Below, piece by piece: positions 45,901 to 55,780 of a stretch of 64,000 nt of DNA. Every line of letters starts with the position of its first letter. Positions within the stretch are counted from its first letter, which is position 1. The stretch is from the NCBI GenBank assembly GCA_013350335.1, contig CM023532.1:95539064-95603063 (forward strand), written 5' to 3'. Source of the stretch: Chimonanthus salicifolius (lineage: Eukaryota > Streptophyta > Magnoliopsida > Laurales > Calycanthaceae). Under the pieces are notes generated by a model. The model saw only the letters and a program-made list of their open reading frames with translations, did no database searches and was not told the DNA's origin. The translations under genes and the position numbers were made by a program.

Positions 45901-46749
45901 ATGAGGTTCTACAGTATTGCAATTTATGGGTTACGTCCTGCCTCGGTGGTGCAAGTCACGCCAGGAGGAGTAACATGATGATCATAGTCACATTGGTCTC
46001 CTTAGGCGATGAGAGTCCCGCCAAGAGGACTAATACGTGATATGAATCAGTCAATGATGAAGAAATAAAGGTGTGTTGTAATTTACCTTGTCGGTGCAAG
46101 GCAAGTCAAGTGATGGCTATGAATGTACATGATGGGGATGTTCATTGCATGTGCATACATCATAGCATTGTTTTGCCTGTTTTTGATGATCATGTAATAT
46201 GATATATATGCATGTTTTATATGCTAACATGTGGTAGCCCTGATTCGGGAACCTACTGGGCACGTTGATCTAACGCCCTAATTCTATCCTCAGAGGAGAA
46301 TGAAGGTACAAGTAAAAGGAAAAGGAAGGTCGATGACCGGGAGGGGAGCCAAGCCTAAGAGCTTGAATGTTGGACTGGACTAATTTATAATTACTGTTTA
46401 TTTGATACTTTATTATGGACATGTAATAAAGTAGTTACTTGCTATGGTTTGCTTAGGATATTGACAATGTATGGTTGATTTATGTAATTATTATTTGAGA
46501 CTGGTACTGGCTATCTTTTCATATTATTCCGCAGTTAACTTATATTATTCCGCAAGTTGATGTTAGTTCCATGTGTGTTCATTATCATGGTCTAGTCCAT
46601 GTACACATGGGTGGCCAGTTAAGGTTCAGACTTGGGTAGTCTGAACTTAACTCGCGTCGTGACGCCGCCCGCTCTCTTTCGATGTTTTATTATTATTTAA
46701 AAAAAAACAAATTAGACTCTGAAATTCTCGGAAAGGGCGGGGCGTTACA
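42966..46749 (+). mobile_element. Solo-2: solitary LTR, 3784 bp, with perfect target duplication
   Basis: Runs from TGTAACACCCC to GGGGCGTTACA and is flanked by CCTCC on both sides (42961-42965 and 46750-46754). It belongs to the Chromo-4 LTR family but lies on the opposite strand. It has W-boxes at 43385-43400, a CT-rich patch near 43890-43905, purine-rich run 43975-44040, donor 44050, eight palindromes (44172-44200, 44391-44420, 44601-44627, 44735-44765, 44944-44973, 45139-45165, 45432-45460, 45578-45605), hairpin units 45940-46110, CTAAC 46270-46274, acceptors 46293 and 46305 and a 9-bp perfect stem at 46624-46646. It formed by LTR-LTR recombination inside the Chromo-4 leader ORF. Confidence 0.95.
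44050..46305 (+). other. Predicted intron inside Solo-2
   Basis: Donor TTTG|GTAAGTATT after a GA-rich exon-like run, CTAAC branch-like motif at 46270-46274, pyrimidine-rich stretch, and acceptors CCTCAG ending 46293 and TGAAG|GTAC ending 46305. All eight palindromes are inside and none outside. Confidence 0.52.
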
Positions 46750-47198
46750 CCTCCAATATAAGGACAATTAGTCCTCGCCTCTCCATGCCCATGCAGTCCA
46801 CAGAACGGGCAGACAATGCCCAAAAGGTGAGGACAATACCTACAGTTGTGCCCGGCTTGATTGCACAACTCACATGTATCGTAGGGATCTATCTCCCCAA
46901 GCGATTCCAAGATCATAGGAACATCTGCTATAGGATCCTCCAGAAAAGGTGCTAGATCCTCTTCTTCTTCCTCAGGAGGTCCCATTAACCAAGGAATATC
47001 TTCCATAAGATACTCCGGTAATGGTGCTAGGTTCACCTCCTCCAATGGTACTAAGTTCCATTCCTCCTCCTCGGGAGGCCCCTCTTGAAGGTCCACATTG
47101 ACTTCCATGCTGATACTGTTGGAAGTCGATACCAAATCTACTGGACAACTAGGTGTCCCTTTATCCCATAACTCTGTGTATTCCTCGTTGCTTGACAT
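46750..47198 (-). CDS. Leader ORF of Chromo-4, 5' part: acidic zinc-knuckle protein
   Basis: Starts at 47198 (MSSNEEYTELWDKG), between primer site and gag. Residues about 1-95 are acidic and rich in Glu and Pro (QEGPPEEEE). Then come zinc knuckles: CELCNQAGHNCRYC fits CX2CX4HX4C exactly; CPFCGLHGHGEARTNC fits CX2CX4HX6C; the third lies beyond Solo-2. Counting one copy of the CCTCC duplication, the two exonic parts total 561 bases, 187 codons with stop, and stay in frame, so the ORF was open when Solo-2 inserted. Relatives are at 55781 and 10316. It is distinct from Gag, which has its own knuckle. Function unknown; nucleic-acid binding is likely from the knuckles. Confidence 0.75.
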
Positions 47199-47629
47199 AT
47201 CTGTGCCACAACATTTAAAACATAAGAATATTCAACAACAATTCTAAATAAACCACTCTTGGTTTTCAGGGGAATTTGATCATGCATAATATCATGTACT
47301 TTGTTTGGGAAGATTGCCAAATCATCACTCTTTGTTTCTTTCGTTTATGGGGAAATCTCTAAATTCCTGTTGTTTGTTTTTCAGTGTGGGAGTTTCAGGG
47401 GAGTGCATCCTACCTTGCTATGTTTGATATATCCAGTTATGATGACTGTACTTTACTTTGCTATCTTTCATTGTCGTTCTCAGATTGATTGTTCAGTCTG
47501 AGTCACACGAAGTAAATTAATCTGCCCCCCAGTCAGCGGACTCTAAAAAGTCGGTCAGTTGGGATTCTTATCCGTCAGTGAGACATGAAACCGTCTTAAT
47601 CTTACTTCGATGATTCAACTTCCCGTTTT
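47199..47629 (-). other. Untranslated leader of Chromo-4
   Basis: 431 bp between primer site and leader ORF. On the minus strand it carries repeated TTCCCC/TCCCC motifs, as in Chromo-1, -2 and -5. No conserved open frame seen. Confidence 0.65.
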
Positions 47630-47641
47630 GCTCTGATACCA
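47630..47641 (-). other. Primer-binding site of Chromo-4
   Basis: The complement reads TGGTATCAGAGC, two bases inside the 5' LTR. Initiator Met tRNA type. Confidence 0.88.
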
Positions 47642-47643
47642 AC

Positions 47644-50600
47644 TATAACGCCTCGCCCTTTCCATCCTTCCGAAAATCAGAGTCTGAAAATTTCTTTTGA
47701 AAGAAACACAGAGTGAACGAGAGCGGGAGCGCCACGACGCGAGTTAAGTTCAAACTACTCAAGTCTGAACCTTAACTGGCCACCCATGTGTACATGGACT
47801 AGACCATGATAACAAATCACACATGGAACTAAACAATAACTTGCGGAATAAACTAGTCTAACTGCGGAAATAGAATGAATAGATAGCAAGTAACAGTCTC
47901 AATTAATAATTAATATAAAGCAACCATCCATAGTTAATAACCTAATCAAACCATAGCAAAGTATTAACTTATTACATGTCCATCAATTATAACTCAAACG
48001 TCAATAGATAAAAGTCCTGTTCATCAATCAAGCGCTTAGGCTTGGCTCCCCTCCCGGTCATCGACCTTTTCTTTCCCTTTCCTTGTACCTGCATTATCCT
48101 CTAAGGATAGAATTAGGGCGTTAGATCAACATGCCCAATAGGTTCCCGATCAGGGCTACCACATGGTTAGCATATAAAACATGCATATATATATCATAGT
48201 ACATGATCATCAAAAACATATAAAACCATGCTATGTATGTAAGCAAATGTAATGAGCCGCACCCCATCACACATACATAGCCATCACTTGACAGGACTCT
48301 CACCGTCAAGGTAAATCATAGTACACTTTCATCTGGGTCTCACATGATAAGGTAATCCACAGTAATCCTCGTTACCTGTCGAAAGACACTTCATCATTGA
48401 GTTGTTTCATATCACTTATTAGTCCTCCTGGCGGGACTCTCATTTCCTAAGGAGACCAATGTGACACTTATCTTCATGTTACTCCTCCTGGAGGGACTCT
48501 CATCGCCTAAGGAGGACGGTAACTCATAGTTGCAACACAGCATATCTCAATCATCATCCCATGTCTATGCATGAGAAGCCAATGCATTGTATGTCATTTG
48601 TAAATACATAAACCATCATTCAAAATATGATAAATAATTGTAAGACAATATCTCATAAAAACCATCATGAAAACAAGTGTAAATGTGGTTACAAATAGGT
48701 AGGAAACCTACTGAAGATTCACTTCAGTATTTGATCTTTCTTTAGCGTCACCCAGTCACGACTCGCACGTCGTTCAACTTCTGGTACCTTGTCCATATAA
48801 CAATCAGTAAATCATACTATCACTTACTTATTCATTCATATCTAAGACCCAACCTCATCATGTGGGGTTCGGCCATGCCCATGGCCGAACATCACCAACT
48901 TAGGATTTAACCTTTTAAAACTACCGATCCATTCCATGTAATGGATCCACACCAAAACCTATTATCATGATTCATGATCTTACATTTGAAACCTTTTAAT
49001 TCAATACAAACCTTCCACACAAAATACTCCATATGAAGTGGTCCATTTAACCCATACCATGATCCATTTATCCCAAAAACAACCCCATGGGGTTCGGCCA
49101 TGCACATGGCCGAACCCAATGGTTCTCTTGTTTTAATTTGGTCCATCCTCTTCCCATGATTTGAATCAATAACTTGACCTTAACATTGATATGGTTTTTA
49201 TCACACAAAATCATCAAATATTTTCATGGGGTTCGGCCATCCAAAGTGGCCGAACCCTATGTTCATGTTTTGGTCCTCTTAAGCATGTTTTAAGTGTCAC
49301 TTACACATATAAAAGTCAGTACAATGTTACCATGTTTTTACCCTTCAAAACCATCCAAATAAGTCATCACTTTGTCCAAATGACCATAACACTTCATGGG
49401 ATTCGGCCATCCAAGATGGCCAATCCCCATGGTCCATTTCATCAGTTTTAATCCATGATTTAGACCCATGATACCTTCAGCCCTTATATCATTCAGATCC
49501 ATGTTTTTAACCCTCTTTAAAACATGCATTTGAATCTTAAAGAAACCTCAAAAACAGTCCACAAAAACTCCATGGTTTCTATGTTTCAAAACATCAAAAC
49601 CAACCTATCTTTTACATGGGATTCGGCCCTCCATTGTGGCCGAACCCAATGGTTATTTTTACCATTTTAAAAACCTCTATTACTAAAGGTTAAAACCTTG
49701 ATGCATTCAGCCATAACCATGGCCCAATACACACCCTTTTCTTACAACTTATTTGGCTTGAACACTTAAGAAATCTTACCAAATTTCCTTAGCCTATGAT
49801 CCTTACTTCCAATCCTTCTTTGCCTTCTTTCATTTGCTGTTTTATGCTTGATCCACTGGTGCAAATACAACAACTGGTTCGGCCAAGAGAAGAGTTTGGA
49901 GAGAGGGAGAGAGAGATGGAAAAACTTAGATTTTCTTGTGTGAAAAACGACCAACAATGGTGGTCTTTCCCTTTTGTAGTTTCAGCCCCCACTTCCATTC
50001 ATTTCCCTCTTTACTCTTGGCAAAATCGATGGGATGTTGGGTGTCAACCAAGACACCCCTTCGTGCCAAACGTTGCACCCTTTGGAAATGAACCAATGCA
50101 TCCATTAAATGAATTGGCGCCGCCCAACCTTGGTGTCCCTTGGCTTTGCCAAGGCACCTCTTCACTCTCAACGGCTAGATTGATTTTCCAAGAGTTATGT
50201 GTGATTAACAATACCTTTCCACTTCCTCTTGACTCACTTAACTCATGATATTTTTATTCTAACCCAACTCATCCAACTCATCACATTTAATGCACCAAGT
50301 TTGAGTCAACTCCTTTCTTAAATCAAACTCTCTCCAAATCAGTCCAACTCAAGCTGAACTAACTCACACTTGAGTTCAATTGAGGGCCCACATGGTCATC
50401 CATGGTCAACTTGGTCAAACCCGACCCATTGGGTCCCCAATCAGCCCCTTGACCCGTTTTGACAACTTGACACATTAATGGGCTGATTTTGCCACTTTTT
50501 AAATGGTTTTCACTTGTACATCAAGCCTACCCATTTTTGCTATACCTTATTTCCGATCAGTTCAGCTTGATCCCATTTAATTTGAGCTTACACAGTGGCC

Positions 50601-50838
50601 AAATCATCCATTTTGACCCATTGGGTCCAATTGGGCCCTTTGACCCATTTAGCCATTTTCGACCCAATTGATGTTCATTACCCATCCAATCAAACTTGAC
50701 ATTTATAATGTGCTCATATGATCTTAATTTGAGTAATGGGCCCCACTATTTCCTTATTTGACATCACAAAATAATTAATTTAACACATCAGGGGCATTTT
50801 CGTAATTATCCACTTCATTGAGAAATTGGGGTGTTACA
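47644..50838 (-). repeat. Chromo-4 5' LTR
   Basis: 3195 bp, matching the 3' LTR base for base over long stretches. The inner end is TATAACGCC, a G-to-A change of the terminal TG. Donor at 49779, acceptor 48089-48090, stem-loop 47748-47770, hairpin units 48420-48520. A 150-codon open frame at 49796-50248 is the duplicate of the antisense frame in the 3' LTR. Confidence 0.93.
48089..49779 (-). other. Predicted intron inside Chromo-4 5' LTR
   Basis: Donor TTTG|GTAAGATT reading down from 49779 and acceptor TGCAG|GTAC ending 48089, as in the 3' LTR. It would lie in the leader upstream of the leader ORF and gag. Confidence 0.5.
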
Positions 50839-52450
50839 CCCTCTATCCTACGCACGATCTTGAACTAGCCGCAGTGGTCTTCGCTCTCAAAAGCTGGAGA
50901 CATTATTTATACGGCGAGAAGTTTGAAGTGTTTTCAGATCATAAGAGCTTGAAGTACTTGTTTGATCAGAAAGAGGTCAACCTGAGGCAGCGCAGATGGA
51001 TAAAATATCTGGCAGATTATGTGTTTGCACTTCGTTATCACCCTGGCAAGGCGAACAAGGTGGCGAATGCCCTCAGCCACATATCACATGCATCAGTGGC
51101 ATGTTTGATTAGGACAGAATGGGACATGTTGAATACCATAAGAGAGTTCAATTTATATATCAATAACCATGGGAGTATGTACAATTTGATCATACGGTCC
51201 AACATGGTTACCAAGATTGAACAGTAACAGAGGGTAGACCCGGAAATGGGGGAGATATGGGCCAAGATGTCTACTGGTGAAGTCATGCCGGAATGGGAGT
51301 TACGACCAGGACAAGGTCTTGTATTCCGAGGAAGGATATATGTGCCTAAGAGTTACAGAAAAGAGTTACTGGTTGATGCACATCAGACCAAACTCTCTAT
51401 TCATCCGGGCAGCACCAAGATGCATCACAACCTGAAAAGACATTACTGGTGGCACAGACTCAATAAAGATGTGGCAGAATTGTGGCTCATTGCTTAACAT
51501 GTCAGCAGGTTAAGACGGAACATCAGAAGCCACCAGGGTTACTCAAACCCTTACCAGTGCCGGAATGGAAATGGGAGCACATCTCCATGGATTTTGTGAC
51601 AGGGTTACGAAGGTCTGTCAAGGGCAACGATGCGATATGGGTCATGGTAGACCGACTGACCAAGTCTGCACATTTCATTCCCATCAAGATGATAGACTCA
51701 TCTGAGACTTTAGGTCGGCGGTATATCAAGGATATCATCAGATTGCATGGTATACCTCGGACTATTGTGTCCGACAGATATGGTCGATTCGCCGGCAGAG
51801 TATGGCAGAGCATGCAGTCGGCCATGGGAACAGATATACTGACTAACACAGCATTCCATCCATAGACTGATGGGCAGTCTGAGAGGACAATACAGACATT
51901 GGAAGATATGCTGAGAGCATGCATGTTAGATTTCAAGGGTGGATGGGAGGATCACTTGCCGTTGGTAGAATTCTCTTATAACAACAGTTACCAGGCAAGC
52001 CTCCAGATGGCTCCATTTGAGGCATTATATGGTAGACTATGTAGATCACCTGTGTGCTGGACAGAGGCCTGTGAGCCTGTACTAATTGGACCTGAGTTGG
52101 TTGCAGAGACTACAGCGCAGATACAGTTGATACGGCATCATCTATTGACTGCGTAAAGTCGTCAGAAGAGCTATGCTGACAAGAGGAGGAAGTTCCTTGA
52201 ATTTGAAGTGGGAGACATGGTGTTCTTAAAAGTCTTGCCACGAAAAGGGCACATGAGATTTGGAAAGAAGGGGAAACTATCACCAAGAAATGTGGGACCG
52301 TTTTCAATCATAAGAAAGATGGGGGATGTGGTTACCAATTTGCACTCCCATCACAGTTGGCATATTTGCACGATGTGTTCCATATATCGATGTTGAGGAA
52401 GTACAATCCTGATCCTTCTCATGTACTGAACATGCAAGACATAGATATCC
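50839..52450 (+). pseudogene. pol: Chromo-3 RNase H and integrase (second half of split element)
   Basis: Resumes Chromo-3 after Chromo-4: [30 protein letters not shown] and the end of RNase H with ANALSHIS. Integrase follows: HQTKL...KRHYWWHR...CLTCQQVK, first Asp in MDFVTGLRRS, second in IVSDRYGRFAGRVWQ, Glu in [13 protein letters not shown], then VGDMVFLKVLPRKG. Breaks: TAA near 51225, a one-base loss near 51478, TAG at 51863-51865 (CAG in relatives), TAA near 52156. The coding ends at 52450, before the chromodomain, where Chromo-5 inserted; the rest would lie beyond Chromo-5, outside the window. Confidence 0.9.
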
Positions 52451-53545
52451 TGTAACACCCCAATTTCTCAATGATATGAATATTTACGAAATGCCACTAG
52501 AATGGTAAATTTAATAGATGTGATTGTAAATGAGAAAATGGTGGGGCCCACAGTTCAAATTAAGACCCTATGAACATATTATAAGGATCAAGTTTAAGTA
52601 AAGGGGTAATGTTCATCAAATTGGGTCAAAATGGTTAATTGGGTCAAAGGACCCAATTGGGACCAATGGGTAATGGTGGACTTATTTGACCATTGGGTAA
52701 GCTCAATTTTATTATGGTTAAGCTGAATTGATTTGAAACTAAATGGAACATAAATGGGTAGGCTTGATACAAATATGAAAATCACATTTAAATGCGTAAA
52801 CCACCCATAAATGGGTTAAGGCATCAAAGTGGATCAATGAACTAAGTCGGGACCCAACGGGTCGAGTTGACCATGTTGACCATGGTTGACCTTGTGGACC
52901 ATCATGTAAGCTCAAAAGATGAGTCAAATCAGGTTGAGTTGGGACTGAAATGAGTTGGATTTAAATTAACGAATGGAGTTGACTCAAGTGCATTAAATGA
53001 ATGACATTAAATGTGGTGAGTTGGGGTAATGAGTGGGGTGAGTTAAAATGGAAACCAAAGGGACCTTGTAATTACATTGAGTCAAATGGGAGATGAAGGA
53101 GTTACCATGGTCTTAAACACCACAAAACAAGTCCCACACGTTGGGCACTTGTGGAGTAGGTTTCCCATGAAAAGACTTAATGGAATGGCATGGGGAATTT
53201 GGAGGGTTTCCATCTCATATGGAAACCCAAAGCTTCAACGTTGGGAGTGCCAAGGGATGCCTTGGTTGGCATCAAATGACTCCTTGGTTTAATCAAGAGT
53301 TGATGTGGGTAATGAAGGGTCCAAGGGCTGTTTGACAAAAACAAAACACTACACCCCTTGGCCAATTGTCACCCAAAGAAACCTTAGAATTCTCATCTCT
53401 CTCCCTCTCTCAAGAACCTACCTCCTTGGCCGAATTATCCTTTGGTGTTTTCACCATTTTTCAACCTTCCAATCAGCTAAGGACTAAGGAAGCAAGAAGG
53501 AAGAAAGCAAGGACCAAAAGGAGAGAAGAAAAGCAAAGGAAATTG

Positions 53546-54881
53546 GTAAGTACCCCATTAAATGAGTTGACAAGTTTATGGTTAATTGTGATGGTTTTTG
53601 AGAGATAAAAACCATACAATATTATGGGGTGTTTATGTGATTTAAATGGAGTTAAGACTAATGTGTAGGATCGGCCAATGTATGGCTGAATCATATTATT
53701 TTTTATGATTAAGATATGTGTATGGTTCATCAACAAGAATGGCAAGTGGAGCACCAAAACCAAAAAGGGGTGAGGTTCGGCCATGGGGTATGGCCGAACC
53801 CCACCAAGTGATTTGAATGGCATTTGAATGTGATTAGAATGGATTAAGAGATCCAAATGGGATTGGTGAGGTTCGGCCATGTTGTATGGCCGAACTCCAC
53901 TAAGGTGGTTTTTATGGATCTTGTTTTTCTAAGCAAGATTAAATATGGTTTAAGTCTAGTGGCAAAGCTGTAAATACAGGTAATAATGGAAATATGGATA
54001 GAGAAGGATTAAAGGACTTAAAAGAGGGGTCAAACCAAAGTGTCATGGGTCGGCCATGTTGTATGGCCGAACCCTTCCAAGTTATATTATGTAATAAAAG
54101 GTGTTTAGATGAATGATATTGATCAAATGAAAGGAGGATCAAATCCAAAGTGGGTGAGGTTCGGTCATGGGTATGGCCGAACCCCACATGATGGTTTTTG
54201 GGACTTAGATGTAAATGGAAATCTAAATGATAGTATATTGACTTGCTGTTATATAACAAGGTAACGGAACGTGAACGGCGCGCTAGTCGTGTACGGGTGA
54301 CGCTTAAGAAGGAGCGGATTATTTAAAAGAACTTTTTGTAGGTTTCCTACCTACTTGTAACCACTTTTATAATTGGTTTTATCATGGTTTTTATGAGTTA
54401 TATTGTTATTGTTTTATGTTTCAAATGGGTTTTGAATGATGTGATATATTTACAAATGACATATATACATTGACATCTCATGCATGGCATGGGGTGATGA
54501 TTATGGAATAACTTAATGATGAGAGTTCTATCGAGAGGAAATGAGGAATACTCTGGATTACCTTGACATGAGAGTTCTATTAAGAGGAAATGTGGAGTAC
54601 TCTGGATTACCTTGACATGGGAGTTCTATTCAGAGGAAATGTGGAGTACTCTGGATTACCTTGACGTGAGAATCCCGTCAAATGATAGCTATGTGTACTT
54701 GTGATGGGTGGGACTCATTACATTTGCACTTACATACATAGCATTGATTTCAAATATTTTTGATGATCATATACGATGATATATGCATGTTTTATATACT
54801 AACGATGTGGTAACCCTGATCGGAAAACCTACTGGGTGTGTTGATCCAACGCCCTATTTCTATCCTTAGAGGATAATGCAG
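53546..54881 (+). other. Predicted intron inside Chromo-5 5' LTR
   Basis: Donor ATTG|GTAAGTACC; branch-like CCAAC near 54847; acceptors CCTTAG ending 54869 and ATGCAG|G ending 54881. At 1.3 kb it is the shortest version. All strong palindromes of the LTR lie inside. Confidence 0.5.
54523..54690 (+). repeat. 49-bp tandem hairpin units (Chromo-5 5' LTR)
   Basis: GAGTTCTAT recurs at 54523, 54572 and 54621, a period of 49, followed by a diverged fourth unit. It occupies the same place as the 47-bp array of Chromo-2 but has a different sequence. The 3' LTR copy lies near 63218-63385. Confidence 0.85.
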
Positions 54882-55341
54882 GAAAAGGGAAAGGAAAAGA
54901 GAAGGTCGAGGACCGCGAGGAAAGCCAACCTTAAGTGCTTGGGTGTTGGAATGGGTTTCTGTTTACTGTTGTTTGGATACATTTATATGGACATGTAATA
55001 GTTAGTAACTTTGCTATGGTTTGTTTATAGTTTTGATAATGGATCTTTGGTTTAAGTAATTTTAATGGACGACTTGTACTTGCTATCTATTCAGTATAAT
55101 TCCGCAATCAGTTAGTTCCGCAATTTGTCTAGTATTATTCCACATGACTTGTTTTGTTCCGTGTGTGTGTTGTTTATCATGGTTTAGACCATACACACAT
55201 GGTTGGCCAGTTAAGGGTCGGACTTTGGAAGTTCGAACTTAGCTCGCGTCGTGACGTCGTCCACCCTCTTCTACTTGACTTATTTATAAAAAAAATAGAC
55301 TCTGATTTTTGGAAGGTTGGAAAAGGGCGGGGCGTTACAGT

Positions 55342-55353
55342 TGGTATCAGAGC
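55342..55353 (+). other. Primer-binding site of Chromo-5
   Basis: TGGTATCAGAGC two bases after the LTR end. Initiator Met tRNA type. Confidence 0.9.
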
Positions 55354-55780
55354 GAAACGGGAAGTTGAATCATCGAAGTAAGATTAAGGTGATTTCATGT
55401 CTCACTGACAGATAAGAATCTTAACTGACCGACTCTTCAGAGTCCGTTGACTGGGGGCCGGATTAATTTACTTTGATCGTCTCAAACTGAATAATCAATC
55501 TGAGAACAACAATGAAAGATAGCAAAGTAAAGTACAGTCATCGTAACTGGATATATCAAACATAGCAAAGTAGGATGCACTTCCCCAATACCCCCACATT
55601 GAGAAACAAACAACAGGAATTTAAAAATTTCCCCAGAAACAAAAGAAAACAAAGTGTGAAGATTTGGCAATTTCCCCAAACACAGTACATGATATGATAC
55701 ATAAAGAAATCCCCCAAAACAAATTTTGGTTTTATTAGAGCTGCTGTGATTATTTATGAGTTCTATGTTATGATATAGAT
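55354..55780 (+). other. Untranslated leader of Chromo-5
   Basis: 427 bp with TTCCCC-type motifs near 55581, 55630 and 55669 and a CCCCC run near 55712. No conserved frame. Confidence 0.65.

Larger units (their letters stand above)
34617..50838 (-). mobile_element. Chromo-4: Ty3/gypsy chromovirus with leader ORF, best-preserved copy
   Basis: Minus-strand element: 3' LTR 34617-37812 (3196 bp), polypurine tract 37819-37828, pol 37876-41183, gag to 42630, leader ORF 42849-47198 (interrupted by Solo-2), primer site 47630-47641, 5' LTR 47644-50838 (3195 bp). Without Solo-2 it would be about 12.4 kb. It split Chromo-3 RNase H; the 5-bp flanks GCCTC (34612-34616) and CCCTC (50839-50843) fit a target duplication with one change. 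The LTRs are very similar by eye, which suggests a fairly recent insertion. Confidence 0.93.
52451..55339 (+). repeat. Chromo-5 5' LTR
   Basis: TGTAACACCCC to GGGGCGTTACA. Three W-boxes in 52867-52891; CT-rich patch 53395-53411; GA-rich run 53479-53545; donor 53546; palindromes at 53774-53801, 53869-53897, 54047-54074 and 54157-54185 plus a weaker one near 53668; 49-bp hairpin units from 54523; acceptors 54869 and 54881; stem-loop 55218-55236. Confidence 0.95.
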
